NCBI RefSeq assembly: GCF_019212185.1
Contig: NZ_CP078138.1
Location: 3,206,501-3,270,500, forward strand
DNA length: 64,000 nt
Direction: 5' to 3'
Source of the DNA: Pseudomonas fluorescens
Lineage (GTDB): Bacteria; Pseudomonadota; Gammaproteobacteria; Pseudomonadales; Pseudomonadaceae
Position 1 is the stretch's first letter; the number at the start of each line of letters is the position of its first letter. Made by a program: the position numbers and the translations under genes. Below, piece by piece: positions 35,272 to 42,935 of this stretch. The notes under the pieces are model-generated. The model saw only the letters and a list, made by a program, of their open reading frames with translations, was not told the origin of the DNA and did no database searches.

Positions 35272-37755
35272 TTAGAAGTCCCACTTGGTGGTGAGCGTCA
35301 GGTTGCGTGGCTCGCCGTAGAAGGTGGTGTCGAAGTTGCCGAGGCCCGACAGGTACTTCTTGTCGAAGACGTTGTTGGCATTGGCGGTGAAGCTCAGGTG
35401 CTCGTTGAACTGATAGCGGGTCATCAGGTCGACCAGGGTGAAGCCGCCTTGCTTGATCCGCGTGTAGTCGCCCACGGTGGGGCTGTAGATGTTGCCATAG
35501 AACGCGCTCTGCCAGCTGACGCCGCCACCGACGGTGACCTTGTCCAGCGCGCCCGGCAGGCGGTAGGTGGTGAAGGTGCGGATCACGTGTTCCGGTTTCG
35601 AGGTGGTCAGCGGGTAGCCGAAGATCCGCTGCTCATCCTGGTCGCGGGTGCGGGCATAGGTGTAGCCGGCCATCAGGTTCCAGCCGTCCTGCAGTTCTCC
35701 GGCCAGTTCCAGTTCGATGCCCTGGGTGGTCGCGCCATCGATGGCCTTGTAGATGCCTTCGTTGGTCACCGGGTTGGTGCCGATCGACTCGGCGACGTTG
35801 TCCTGCTCGATGCGGAACAGCGCCAGGCTGGCGTTCAAGCGGCCATCAAGGTACGCGGCCTTGAGGCCGGTTTCGTAGCTGTCACCCTCGACCGGCGCCA
35901 GGGTCTTGCCGTCGATGTCCTTGTAGGTCTGCGGCTGGTAGATCGAGGTGTAGCTGGCGTAGACCGAGTAGGTATCGTCCAGGTCATAGACCACCCCGGC
36001 GTACGGCGTGACCACCCCGTGTTCCTTGTAGCTGGCGTGGGTCGGATCGAGGCCGGCGCCCGAGTAGTAGCTGTAGTCTTCGTTGTATTTGAAGGTACTG
36101 ACGCGACCGCCGAGGATGAACGACAGGTCATCGGTAGGGCGCAGGCGCGTAGCCAGGTACACACCGTTCTGGCTCTGGGTGCGCTCGTACTTGCCGTTTT
36201 TCGGGAAGTTCTGATAAGGCAGGTCGCCGTCCCAGTCGTAGATGCTCCCCGGCACCTGGGCGAAGGCGCTGGTGTCGTAGGTGGCGCCGGTCTGGCGCGA
36301 GTGCGAGGTCATCACGCCGGCCACCAGGTCATGCTCGCGACCGCCGAGGCTAAAGGGGCCCGAGACGTTCACGTCCGCGGTGTTCTGCACCCGATGACCT
36401 TCCCAGCGGCCCCAATACAGGAACATCCCTTCGCCGGTGGAGCGGTCCGGGTTGCCACCGCTGGCGGAGGCCAGGCGGGTGTCGTGGTCGGTGGTTTTCT
36501 GGTCGAGACTGACCTTGAGTTTCCAGTCGTTGGCCAGTGCCTGCTCCAGGGAGGTGAAGTAGGTGATGTCGTCGAAGTCGCGACGGCTCCAGTCGGCGCC
36601 CGGGTTGAAGTGCCGTGGGAAATCGGTGCGCCCGCCGTCGGCGAAATAGGTCGGGTTGCCGGTCCAGGAGGTGCCGCGCGGTGTGACGCTGGACTTGTCG
36701 ATGCCGAAGGTCAGCATTGTGTCGGGCGTCAGGTCGGCTTCGAGGATGCCGTAGAACAGGTCCTTCTTCTGGCTGTAGTGGTCCAGGTAGGAATTCTTGT
36801 CCTGATAGGCGCCGACAAAGCGCCCGCGCACGCTGCCGCTGTCGTTCAACGAACCGGAGATATCGCCTTCGGTGCGGTAGGCATCCCAGGAACCGACGGT
36901 GCCGCTGACCGAAGCCTTGAATTCCTTGGTCGGCTTTTTGCGCACCAGGTTGACCGTGGCGGACGGGTCGCCGGAACCGGTCATCAGGCCGGTGGCGCCC
37001 TTGATCACTTCGACGCGATCGAGGGTCGCAGCGTCGACGTTGGTCGCCGCTTCGCCGTAGACCCCGTCGTACGGACGGTTGATGCCGTCGTACTGGTAGT
37101 TGGTGATGGCGAAGCCGCGGGAGGAAAACTCCATGCGGTCGCTGTCATAGGCCTGCTGGGTGATACCCGGGGTATTGCGCAGCAGATCGCCGACGTCCTG
37201 GGCGCCACGGTCGTCCATTTGTTGACGGGTAATCACGGTGACCGATTGCGGCGTCTCGCGCAGCGACAGCGGCAGGCCGGTGGCCGACGAGGTCGAGCCG
37301 GTGGTGTAGGAGTGGGTGTCTTCGGTGGTCGCGCCGAGGGCCTGGCTGCCAGAGATAGTCGTGGCGCCCAGCTCCAGGGTGCCGTCGCCCTTGGGCGCCG
37401 GTTGCAGGATGTAGCCGCCGCTGTCCAGCGCCTGCGCCTGCAGGCCGCTGCCCTGTAGCAAGCGTTGCAGGGCTTCCTGGGCAGTGAAGTTGCCGTTCAG
37501 CCCGGCACTGCGTTTGCCGCTGGCCAGGTCGTTGTGCCCGGCGAGAAACACACCGCTTTGTTCGGCAAAGCTGTTCAGCGCCGTCACCAGCGAGCCGGCC
37601 GCGATGGCGTACTGGTGCTTGCTGCTGGACTGTTCGCTGGCAGGGGTGTCAGCGGCGTGGGCGGCTGCCGGGGCGAGGCTCAGCAGAGCGGCCGGCAAGG
37701 CCAGGGCCAGGGGGCGCAAGGCAAATCGAAAACGGGCGGCGACGTGGTGCGGCAT
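35272..37755 (-). CDS. TonB-dependent siderophore receptor with signalling domain (second system)
   Basis: An 827-aa outer-membrane receptor. The signal peptide ends near AAAHA; an STN domain follows (YAIAAGSLVTALNSFAEQSGVFLAGHND...LLQGSGLQAQALDSGGYIL). The plug has LSLRETPQSVTVITRQQMDDRGAQDVGDLL and LDRVEVIKGATGLMTGSGDPSATVNLVRKKP, and the barrel ends TLTTKWDF. Its plug and barrel look like FpvA/FoxA-type ferric-siderophore receptors (RPTDDLSFILGGRVS). It is the last gene of a sigma/FecR/receptor series on the minus strand. The siderophore is not identified. Confidence 0.93.
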   Translation of the reverse strand: MPHHVAARFRFALRPLALALPAALLSLAPAAAHAADTPASEQSSSKHQYAIAAGSLVTALNSFAEQSGVFLAGHNDLASGKRSAGLNGNFTAQEALQRLLQGSGLQAQALDSGGYILQPAPKGDGTLELGATTISGSQALGATTEDTHSYTTGSTSSATGLPLSLRETPQSVTVITRQQMDDRGAQDVGDLLRNTPGITQQAYDSDRMEFSSRGFAITNYQYDGINRPYDGVYGEAATNVDAATLDRVEVIKGATGLMTGSGDPSATVNLVRKKPTKEFKASVSGTVGSWDAYRTEGDISGSLNDSGSVRGRFVGAYQDKNSYLDHYSQKKDLFYGILEADLTPDTMLTFGIDKSSVTPRGTSWTGNPTYFADGGRTDFPRHFNPGADWSRRDFDDITYFTSLEQALANDWKLKVSLDQKTTDHDTRLASASGGNPDRSTGEGMFLYWGRWEGHRVQNTADVNVSGPFSLGGREHDLVAGVMTSHSRQTGATYDTSAFAQVPGSIYDWDGDLPYQNFPKNGKYERTQSQNGVYLATRLRPTDDLSFILGGRVSTFKYNEDYSYYSGAGLDPTHASYKEHGVVTPYAGVVYDLDDTYSVYASYTSIYQPQTYKDIDGKTLAPVEGDSYETGLKAAYLDGRLNASLALFRIEQDNVAESIGTNPVTNEGIYKAIDGATTQGIELELAGELQDGWNLMAGYTYARTRDQDEQRIFGYPLTTSKPEHVIRTFTTYRLPGALDKVTVGGGVSWQSAFYGNIYSPTVGDYTRIKQGGFTLVDLMTRYQFNEHLSFTANANNVFDKKYLSGLGNFDTTFYGEPRNLTLTTKWDF

Positions 37756-37869
37756 GGAGGTCCCTTTGGATCAAGTCGTTCGGCAATTGAAGTGCTTCTG
37801 TGGGGTTAACCGAACGAACGACGGAAAAGGGAACCACCTGCGGAAAAATAATGTGGTCAGGCTCGATGT

Positions 37870-38856
37870 TCAGCTTTTGGCACCGACATTGACCCACCAC
37901 GGCAGCGGTGTTTCAACGCGAATCGGCAACGCTGCCGCCAGCAGTCGCAGGGCCTGGTCAGTGTCCTTGAGGGGGAAGGAGCCCATCACCGGCATTTGCG
38001 CCACGGCCGGGTCGCAGCCAAGGTGGCCATGGCGGTGGCGACCGAGTTCTTCGAGCAATTGGCCCAAAGGCAGGTTGTCCGCCAGCAGCACGCCACGGCG
38101 CCAGGCTTCGCGGGCGGGGGAGACGGGTTGCAGCGGGCCGAAGGCGTTTTGCGCGAAACTCAACTGCTGGCCAGCGTTTGCCACCTGCACCTGATCGTTG
38201 GCCAAACGCACTTCAACGGCACCGGCAAACACACTGAGCAAGGTTTGCCCGTGGCTTTCGCGGACGCCGAAGCGGGTGCCCAGGGCGCGCAGACGGCCTT
38301 GTGGGGTGTCCAGCAGAAACGGCCGCAGCGAATCGCGGGCGGTGTCCACCAGCACTTCGCCGAGGCGCAGTTCGAGCAGTCGCTGATGGCTGTCGAAGCG
38401 CACATCCACCGCGCTCAGGGCGTTGAGCCAAAGGCGGCTGCCATCACTGAGCCGATTTTCGCGGACCTCGGCGGTGCCGGTGGAAAGGTCGGCGGTCCAG
38501 CGGTTCAGGGTGTCCGGCAGCGGCGTCTGGCGCCACGCGCTCCAGCCCAGCAGGCTACCGCCGCTGAGTACCAGCAACGACTTCAGGGTCTGGCGCCGTG
38601 ACACGCGGCTGCGCCCACCACCGCGCAAAGCCATGCTCGCCGCCTGTGATTCGCCGTCGCCGTGCAGCGGTGCGAAACGCTCGCCGACCCGTTGCACATA
38701 GCGCCAAGCGTCCTGATGTTCGCCACTCTGGTCCAGCCAGGCTTGCCAACGCAGGCGCTCCTGTTCGCCGACCTGCTGGTCGTGCAACTGCACGTACCAA
38801 TGGGCCGCCTGTTGCAGGCTGGCGTGACTGAGTTTGTTCAAGGCGGCGGCAGGCAT
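37870..38856 (-). CDS. FecR-family anti-sigma/regulator (second system)
   Basis: A 328-aa inner-membrane regulator. The cytoplasmic N-terminus (LQQAAHWYVQLHDQQVGEQERLRWQAWLDQSGEHQDAWRYV) binds the sigma factor. A hydrophobic segment near residue 90-105 (LLVLSGGSLLGWSAW) crosses the membrane. The periplasmic part has LSDGSRLWLNALSAVDVRFD and GRLRALGTRFGV. It begins six bases after the sigma factor stop, so the two are coupled, and it would relay receptor occupancy to that sigma factor. Confidence 0.92.
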   Translation of the reverse strand: MPAAALNKLSHASLQQAAHWYVQLHDQQVGEQERLRWQAWLDQSGEHQDAWRYVQRVGERFAPLHGDGESQAASMALRGGGRSRVSRRQTLKSLLVLSGGSLLGWSAWRQTPLPDTLNRWTADLSTGTAEVRENRLSDGSRLWLNALSAVDVRFDSHQRLLELRLGEVLVDTARDSLRPFLLDTPQGRLRALGTRFGVRESHGQTLLSVFAGAVEVRLANDQVQVANAGQQLSFAQNAFGPLQPVSPAREAWRRGVLLADNLPLGQLLEELGRHRHGHLGCDPAVAQMPVMGSFPLKDTDQALRLLAAALPIRVETPLPWWVNVGAKS

Positions 38857-38862
38857 GGGCGC

Positions 38863-39387
38863 TTACTCGATCAGCAGGCCGTCGAGTTCGGCCTCGAGCA
38901 GGGCGCAGTGCAGCAGGGCCTGGGCCAGGTATTTCTTGATCATCCGTTCGGACACGCCGATTTCCACGGCGATGTCCTTGTAAGGCATGCCATGCAGTTG
39001 CGCGAGGATGAACGCATCGCTGACCCGTTGCGGCAGGCGCTGCAGCATCGCGTCCACTTCGTTCAGGGTCTCGACGATGATCGCCCGTTGCTCGGGGGAG
39101 GGCTGCAAGGCCTGGGGTTGTTGGCTCAGGGCCTGCAACCAGGCCTGTTCCAGTTGCCGCCGGCGCCAGTGATCGATGCACAGGCCACGGGCAATGGTCG
39201 CCAGATAGGAACGGGCGTGCACTTCACAGTCGAACTGCTGTGGACGCTTGAGCACACGAATAAAGGTGTCATGGGCCAGGTCGGCCGCATCGAAGGCATT
39301 GCTCAGGCGACGACGCAACAATTCATACAGCCAGCGATGGTGGCTGGTGTAGAGGTGCTGCACGGGTGAGGTTTCGACGACCATCAT
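38863..39387 (-). CDS. FecI-family ECF sigma factor (second system)
   Basis: A 174-aa ECF sigma factor. Region 2 reads LYTSHHRWLYELLRRRLSNAFDAADLAHDTFIRVL and region 4 LHGMPYKDIAVEIGVSERMIKKYLAQALLHC. It is similar in design to the sigma factor at 26097 but diverged, so the two should use different promoters. The start is MMVVETS at 39387 or one codon later; no strong ribosome site decides. The promoter lies in the 248-bp gap shared with the divergent molybdoenzyme operon. Confidence 0.92.
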   Translation of the reverse strand: MMVVETSPVQHLYTSHHRWLYELLRRRLSNAFDAADLAHDTFIRVLKRPQQFDCEVHARSYLATIARGLCIDHWRRRQLEQAWLQALSQQPQALQPSPEQRAIIVETLNEVDAMLQRLPQRVSDAFILAQLHGMPYKDIAVEIGVSERMIKKYLAQALLHCALLEAELDGLLIE

Positions 39388-39463
39388 AAAGAGCGCATGT
39401 CCATACGGCTGGGGCGGTGCAAATGGGAATTGGTCGCGATTAAAGCAAATGGCCGCTATTGGT

Positions 39464-39482
39464 GCAAATGATATTGGTTTGC
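39464..39482 (-). promoter_or_regulatory. Weak Fur-box-like site upstream of the second sigma factor
   Basis: GCAAATGATATTGGTTTGC agrees with the Fur consensus at about 12 of 19 positions, 77 bases upstream of the sigma start. The heptamer GCAAATG occurs three times here (39419, 39445, 39464). The site is only suggestive. Confidence 0.3.
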
Positions 39483-39635
39483 TTTTAGGTGGTCGGCTGC
39501 AATACGGCTGGCTTGACCGGTGGTCGCGCCACCCCGGATGTGGGGGGAAAGTGCGCTTGACTCAACACACCAGACGAAGCGCGCGTAGGCCCTTGGCCAC
39601 AGCGTCGCTCACCCGTGACCCTGCAGGAGATTGCT

Positions 39636-40097
39636 GTGCTGACCTTCAATATCAATGGCAACGATCAACCCCTGGATGTCCCCGGCGACATGCCGTTGTT
39701 GTGGGTACTGCGCGACGTTGCGCAACTGACCGGGACCAAGTTCGGCTGCGGCATGGCGCAATGTGGTGCCTGCACCGTGCATGTCGATGGCCGGCCGTTG
39801 CGCTCGTGTATCACCCCGGCCGCTGCGGTGGCCAGCGGACAGAAAATCCGCACCATCGAAGGCCTGTCCAGCGACGGCTCGCACCCGGTGCAGCGCGCCT
39901 GGGCCGAACTCGACGTGGTGCAGTGCGGCTACTGCCAGTCCGGGCAGATCATGGCCACGGTGGCCCTGCTGGAGAAAATTCCCTCGCCCAGCGACAGCGA
40001 TATCGATCAGGCGCTGTCGGGCAATATCTGTCGCTGCGGCACCTACGTGCGGATTCGCGCGGCCGTGAAACGCGCCGCGCAGTTGCGGGAGGCCTGA
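39636..40097 (+). CDS. Isoquinoline 1-oxidoreductase-like alpha subunit (2Fe-2S)
   Basis: A 153-aa iron-sulfur subunit of a xanthine-oxidase-family molybdoenzyme. The N-terminal plant-type cluster ligands are in [23 protein letters not shown], and the C-terminal cluster ligands in CGYCQSGQ and NICRCGTY. I choose GTG 39636 ([10 protein letters not shown]) because AGGAG lies six bases upstream; the GTG at 39615 lies before the ribosome site. It passes electrons from the molybdenum subunit encoded two bases downstream to the cytochrome encoded after that. Confidence 0.93.
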   Translation: MLTFNINGNDQPLDVPGDMPLLWVLRDVAQLTGTKFGCGMAQCGACTVHVDGRPLRSCITPAAAVASGQKIRTIEGLSSDGSHPVQRAWAELDVVQCGYCQSGQIMATVALLEKIPSPSDSDIDQALSGNICRCGTYVRIRAAVKRAAQLREA

Positions 40098-40099
40098 TC

Positions 40100-42268
40100 A
40101 TGAAGGACCCCATCGACAGCTCAAGGCGCGCCTTTGTCAAAGGCGGTGCAGTGCTCGGCGCCGGCCTGGTGGTGGCGTTTGTCATCCCCGGCGGCAATCG
40201 ATTTGCCCGGGCGGCCAGCACGGCGGACGGCATCTTCGCCCCCAACGCCTTTCTGCGCATTGCCCCTGACAGTAGTGTGACCATCCTGCTGGGGCACTCG
40301 GAAATGGGCCAGGGCATCTGGACCGGCCTGAGCATGCTGGTGGCCGAGGAATTGGATGCCGACTGGGCCAGTATTCGCGTCGAGCATGGCCCCGCGTCGG
40401 CGGCGGATTACGGCTTGCCGGGGTTTGGTGGGATGCAGATCACCGGTGGCTCGACCTCGACCTGGATGGAGTTCGATCGCTATCGCCTGGCCGGTGCCGC
40501 CGCACGGCTGATGTTGATCGAGGCGGCGGCCAAGCGCTTCAATGTCGCGCCGTCGCAAATCCGTACCGAGCCTGGTGTGGTGATTGCCGGCGAACAACGT
40601 GCCACCTACGGCGAGTTGGCCAACGATGCCGGGCAACTGCCTATGCCGGATGCGGCGACAATCACCCTCAAGCAGCCCAAGGACTGGACCCTGATCGGCA
40701 AGCCGACCCCACGCCTCGACACCCCGGAGAAAATCACCGGCCAGGCGCGCTTCGGCATCGATGTGCAATTCGACGGCTTGCTCACGGCCATGGTCGCCCG
40801 GCCGCCGATGTTCGGTGGCAGCGTCGCTTCGTTCGACGCCCAGCCCGCGCTGGCGATCCCAGGAGTGCGCAAGGTGCTGCAGGTCCCGACGGGTGTGGCC
40901 GTGGTGGCAGACCATTACTGGGCGGCCAAACTGGGCCGTGACGCGCTGAAAATCGACTGGAATCCCGGACCCAACGCCGGGCTCGACAGCGTCAGCTTGC
41001 TCCAGCGTTTCCGCCAGTTGGCGACCACTCCCGGTACACCGGCGAGCCAGGCTGGTGATGTCGACGCCGGATTGGCCAAGGCGAGCAAAACCATCGACGT
41101 CGAGTACAGCGTGCCGTACCTGGCCCACGCGCCGATGGAACCGCTCAATTGCACGGTGAAAATCAGCGCCGAGCAGTGCGAGATCTGGACCGGCACCCAG
41201 TTCCAGACCCTCGATCAGATGGTCGCGGCGAAGATCACCGGGCTCAAGCCCGAGCAAGTGGTGATCCACACCGAGTTCCTCGGTGGTGGCTTCGGTCGCC
41301 GCGCCAATCCCACCTCGGACTTTGTCAGCGAGGCGGTACAGGTGGCCCACGCCGCTGGCGCTGCGGTGAAGACCATGTGGGCACGCGAGGACGACATTCG
41401 CGGCGGCTATTACCGTTCGGCCTTCCTCCATCATGCGCGGATTGGCCTCGGTGACGATGGCATGCCGGTGGCCTGGAAGCAGGTGATGGTCGGCCAGTCG
41501 ATCATGGCCGGTACCTCGCTGGCGGCGACCATGGTCAAGGATGGCATCGACAAAACCTCGGTCGAGGGCGTGGTGGACAGTCCGTACCTGACGGGTCTGG
41601 CCGATCACCAGGTGCAACTGCATTCACCGCAGACCGGCATCAGCGTGCTGTGGCTGCGCTCGGTGGGGCACAGCCATACGGCTTTTGTCATGGAATCGTT
41701 GGTCGATGAATTGGCTGCAGCCGCTGGCAAGGATCCGGTGGAGTATCGCCGAACTCTGCTCAAGGACCAGCCACGGCATCTCGGAGTGCTGAACCTGGCG
41801 GTGGAAAAGGCCAACTGGAAAGCGCCGTTACCGGCTGGGCATGCGTTGGGGGTGGCCGTGCATGAGTCTTTTGGCAGCTACGTGGCCCAGGTCAGCGAAG
41901 TGTCCCAGGACAACCTGAAGATTCGCGTGCACCGGGTGGTCTGCGCGGTGGATTGCGGGATTGCGGTGAACCCGCTGAGCATCGTTGCGCAGATGGAGTC
42001 GTGCATCACCTTCGGCCTCGGCTTCACCCTGCACAGTAAGTTGACGATCAAGGAGGGTCAGGTCGAGCAGTCCAACTACCACGACTATCAGGTGCTGCGG
42101 CTCAACGAGATGCCGCGGGTCGAAGTGCACATCCTGCCCAGCAGTGAAAAGCCCGGCGGGATTGGCGAGGCCGGTGTGCCGCCGACCGCGCCGGCCGTCG
42201 CCAATGCGGTCTATGCCCTGACCGGGCAGCGCCTGCGCGAGTTGCCGCTGCAATTGGAAGGAGTCTGA
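40100..42268 (+). CDS. Isoquinoline 1-oxidoreductase-like beta subunit (molybdopterin-binding)
   Basis: A 722-aa catalytic subunit. The N-terminus SSRRAFVKGGAVLGAGLVVAF is a twin-arginine signal, so the folded enzyme is probably exported. LGHSEMGQGIWTGLSMLVAEEL, LGGGFGRRANPTSDFVSEAV and the C-terminal GGIGEAGVPPTAPAVANAVYAL (catalytic Glu) are family hallmarks. The true start is 40100; ORF before it overlaps the small subunit in another frame. Family members hydroxylate N-heterocycles or oxidise aldehydes; the substrate here is open. Confidence 0.93.
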   Translation: MKDPIDSSRRAFVKGGAVLGAGLVVAFVIPGGNRFARAASTADGIFAPNAFLRIAPDSSVTILLGHSEMGQGIWTGLSMLVAEELDADWASIRVEHGPASAADYGLPGFGGMQITGGSTSTWMEFDRYRLAGAAARLMLIEAAAKRFNVAPSQIRTEPGVVIAGEQRATYGELANDAGQLPMPDAATITLKQPKDWTLIGKPTPRLDTPEKITGQARFGIDVQFDGLLTAMVARPPMFGGSVASFDAQPALAIPGVRKVLQVPTGVAVVADHYWAAKLGRDALKIDWNPGPNAGLDSVSLLQRFRQLATTPGTPASQAGDVDAGLAKASKTIDVEYSVPYLAHAPMEPLNCTVKISAEQCEIWTGTQFQTLDQMVAAKITGLKPEQVVIHTEFLGGGFGRRANPTSDFVSEAVQVAHAAGAAVKTMWAREDDIRGGYYRSAFLHHARIGLGDDGMPVAWKQVMVGQSIMAGTSLAATMVKDGIDKTSVEGVVDSPYLTGLADHQVQLHSPQTGISVLWLRSVGHSHTAFVMESLVDELAAAAGKDPVEYRRTLLKDQPRHLGVLNLAVEKANWKAPLPAGHALGVAVHESFGSYVAQVSEVSQDNLKIRVHRVVCAVDCGIAVNPLSIVAQMESCITFGLGFTLHSKLTIKEGQVEQSNYHDYQVLRLNEMPRVEVHILPSSEKPGGIGEAGVPPTAPAVANAVYALTGQRLRELPLQLEGV

Positions 42269-42269
42269 G

Positions 42270-42935
42270 ATGAGCCGTCATCTGGTGTTGGGCACCTTGT
42301 TGTTGCTGGGGGTAGGCGGTTATCACTCTGAGCTGTTCGCTCAAGACCAGGCGGCGCTGGACGCCTTTGCCACGGTGCAGAAAGTGTTTCAGAGCCCGCG
42401 TTGTCAGAACTGTCATATTCCCGGTGATGCGCCCTTGCAGTTCGACGCCGGGCTGCCCCATGGAATGAACGTGGTTCGTGGTCCGGACGGCAAGGGGGCG
42501 GTTGGTTTGCCGTGCGCCAGTTGTCATGCGCAGAGCAATCCGCCGGCCAGCTACGGTCCCCATGCGCCTCCGGGAGCACCGCACTGGAGCCTGCCGACGC
42601 CCGCGCACAAGATGGCCTGGATCGGGTTACCGGCCGATCAGCTGTGCCAAATGATCAAGGACCGGACGAGCAACGGCGACCGCGACTTCGCCGCGCTGAT
42701 CAAGCACATCAGCGACGACAAACTGGTGCTCTGGGGGTGGAATCCGGGCGGCGATCGTGCGCCGGTGCCGGTGCCCCATGATGAGTTTGTCAGCCAGTTC
42801 AAGCGCTGGGCGGGGGCGGGTGGGCCTTGTCCGGTGGTGGGGGGGGTAGGGCAGTCCCTCTGTAGGAGCCAGCTTGCTGGCGAAGAAGTTGATGCGGTGT
42901 GGCGGATGGCCTCACCGCTATCAGGCATCACTTAG
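42270..42935 (+). CDS. Di-heme-type c cytochrome of the molybdoenzyme operon, REP-extended
   Basis: A 221-aa periplasmic protein. A signal peptide ends near FAQDQ. Two CxxCH heme sites are visible, CQNCH near residue 45 and CASCH near residue 82. It starts one base after the molybdenum subunit stop and is the likely electron acceptor for the dehydrogenase. The last 25 or so residues (SLCRSQLAGEEVDAVWRMASPLSG) are encoded by a REP element and flanking DNA, so the original stop has been lost or displaced. The final codons overlap the convergent topB end. The heme domain itself is intact. Confidence 0.82.
   Translation: MSRHLVLGTLLLLGVGGYHSELFAQDQAALDAFATVQKVFQSPRCQNCHIPGDAPLQFDAGLPHGMNVVRGPDGKGAVGLPCASCHAQSNPPASYGPHAPPGAPHWSLPTPAHKMAWIGLPADQLCQMIKDRTSNGDRDFAALIKHISDDKLVLWGWNPGGDRAPVPVPHDEFVSQFKRWAGAGGPCPVVGGVGQSLCRSQLAGEEVDAVWRMASPLSGIT
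42861..42890. repeat. REP element inside the end of the cytochrome gene
   Basis: TGTAGGAGCCAGCTTGCTGG plus CGAAGAAG is a recognisable REP core. Unusually it is not extragenic: the cytochrome reading frame continues through it to a TAG at 42933-42935. Confidence 0.75.

Noticed and set aside
35167..37458. 763-codon plus-strand frame over the second receptor
   Set aside because: Same situation: antisense to a clear TonB receptor, with repetitive Val/Gly/Ala composition and no recognisable motif.
39449..40099. Upstream extension of the molybdenum-subunit frame
   Set aside because: It overlaps the iron-sulfur subunit in another phase; the twin-arginine signal begins at 40100.
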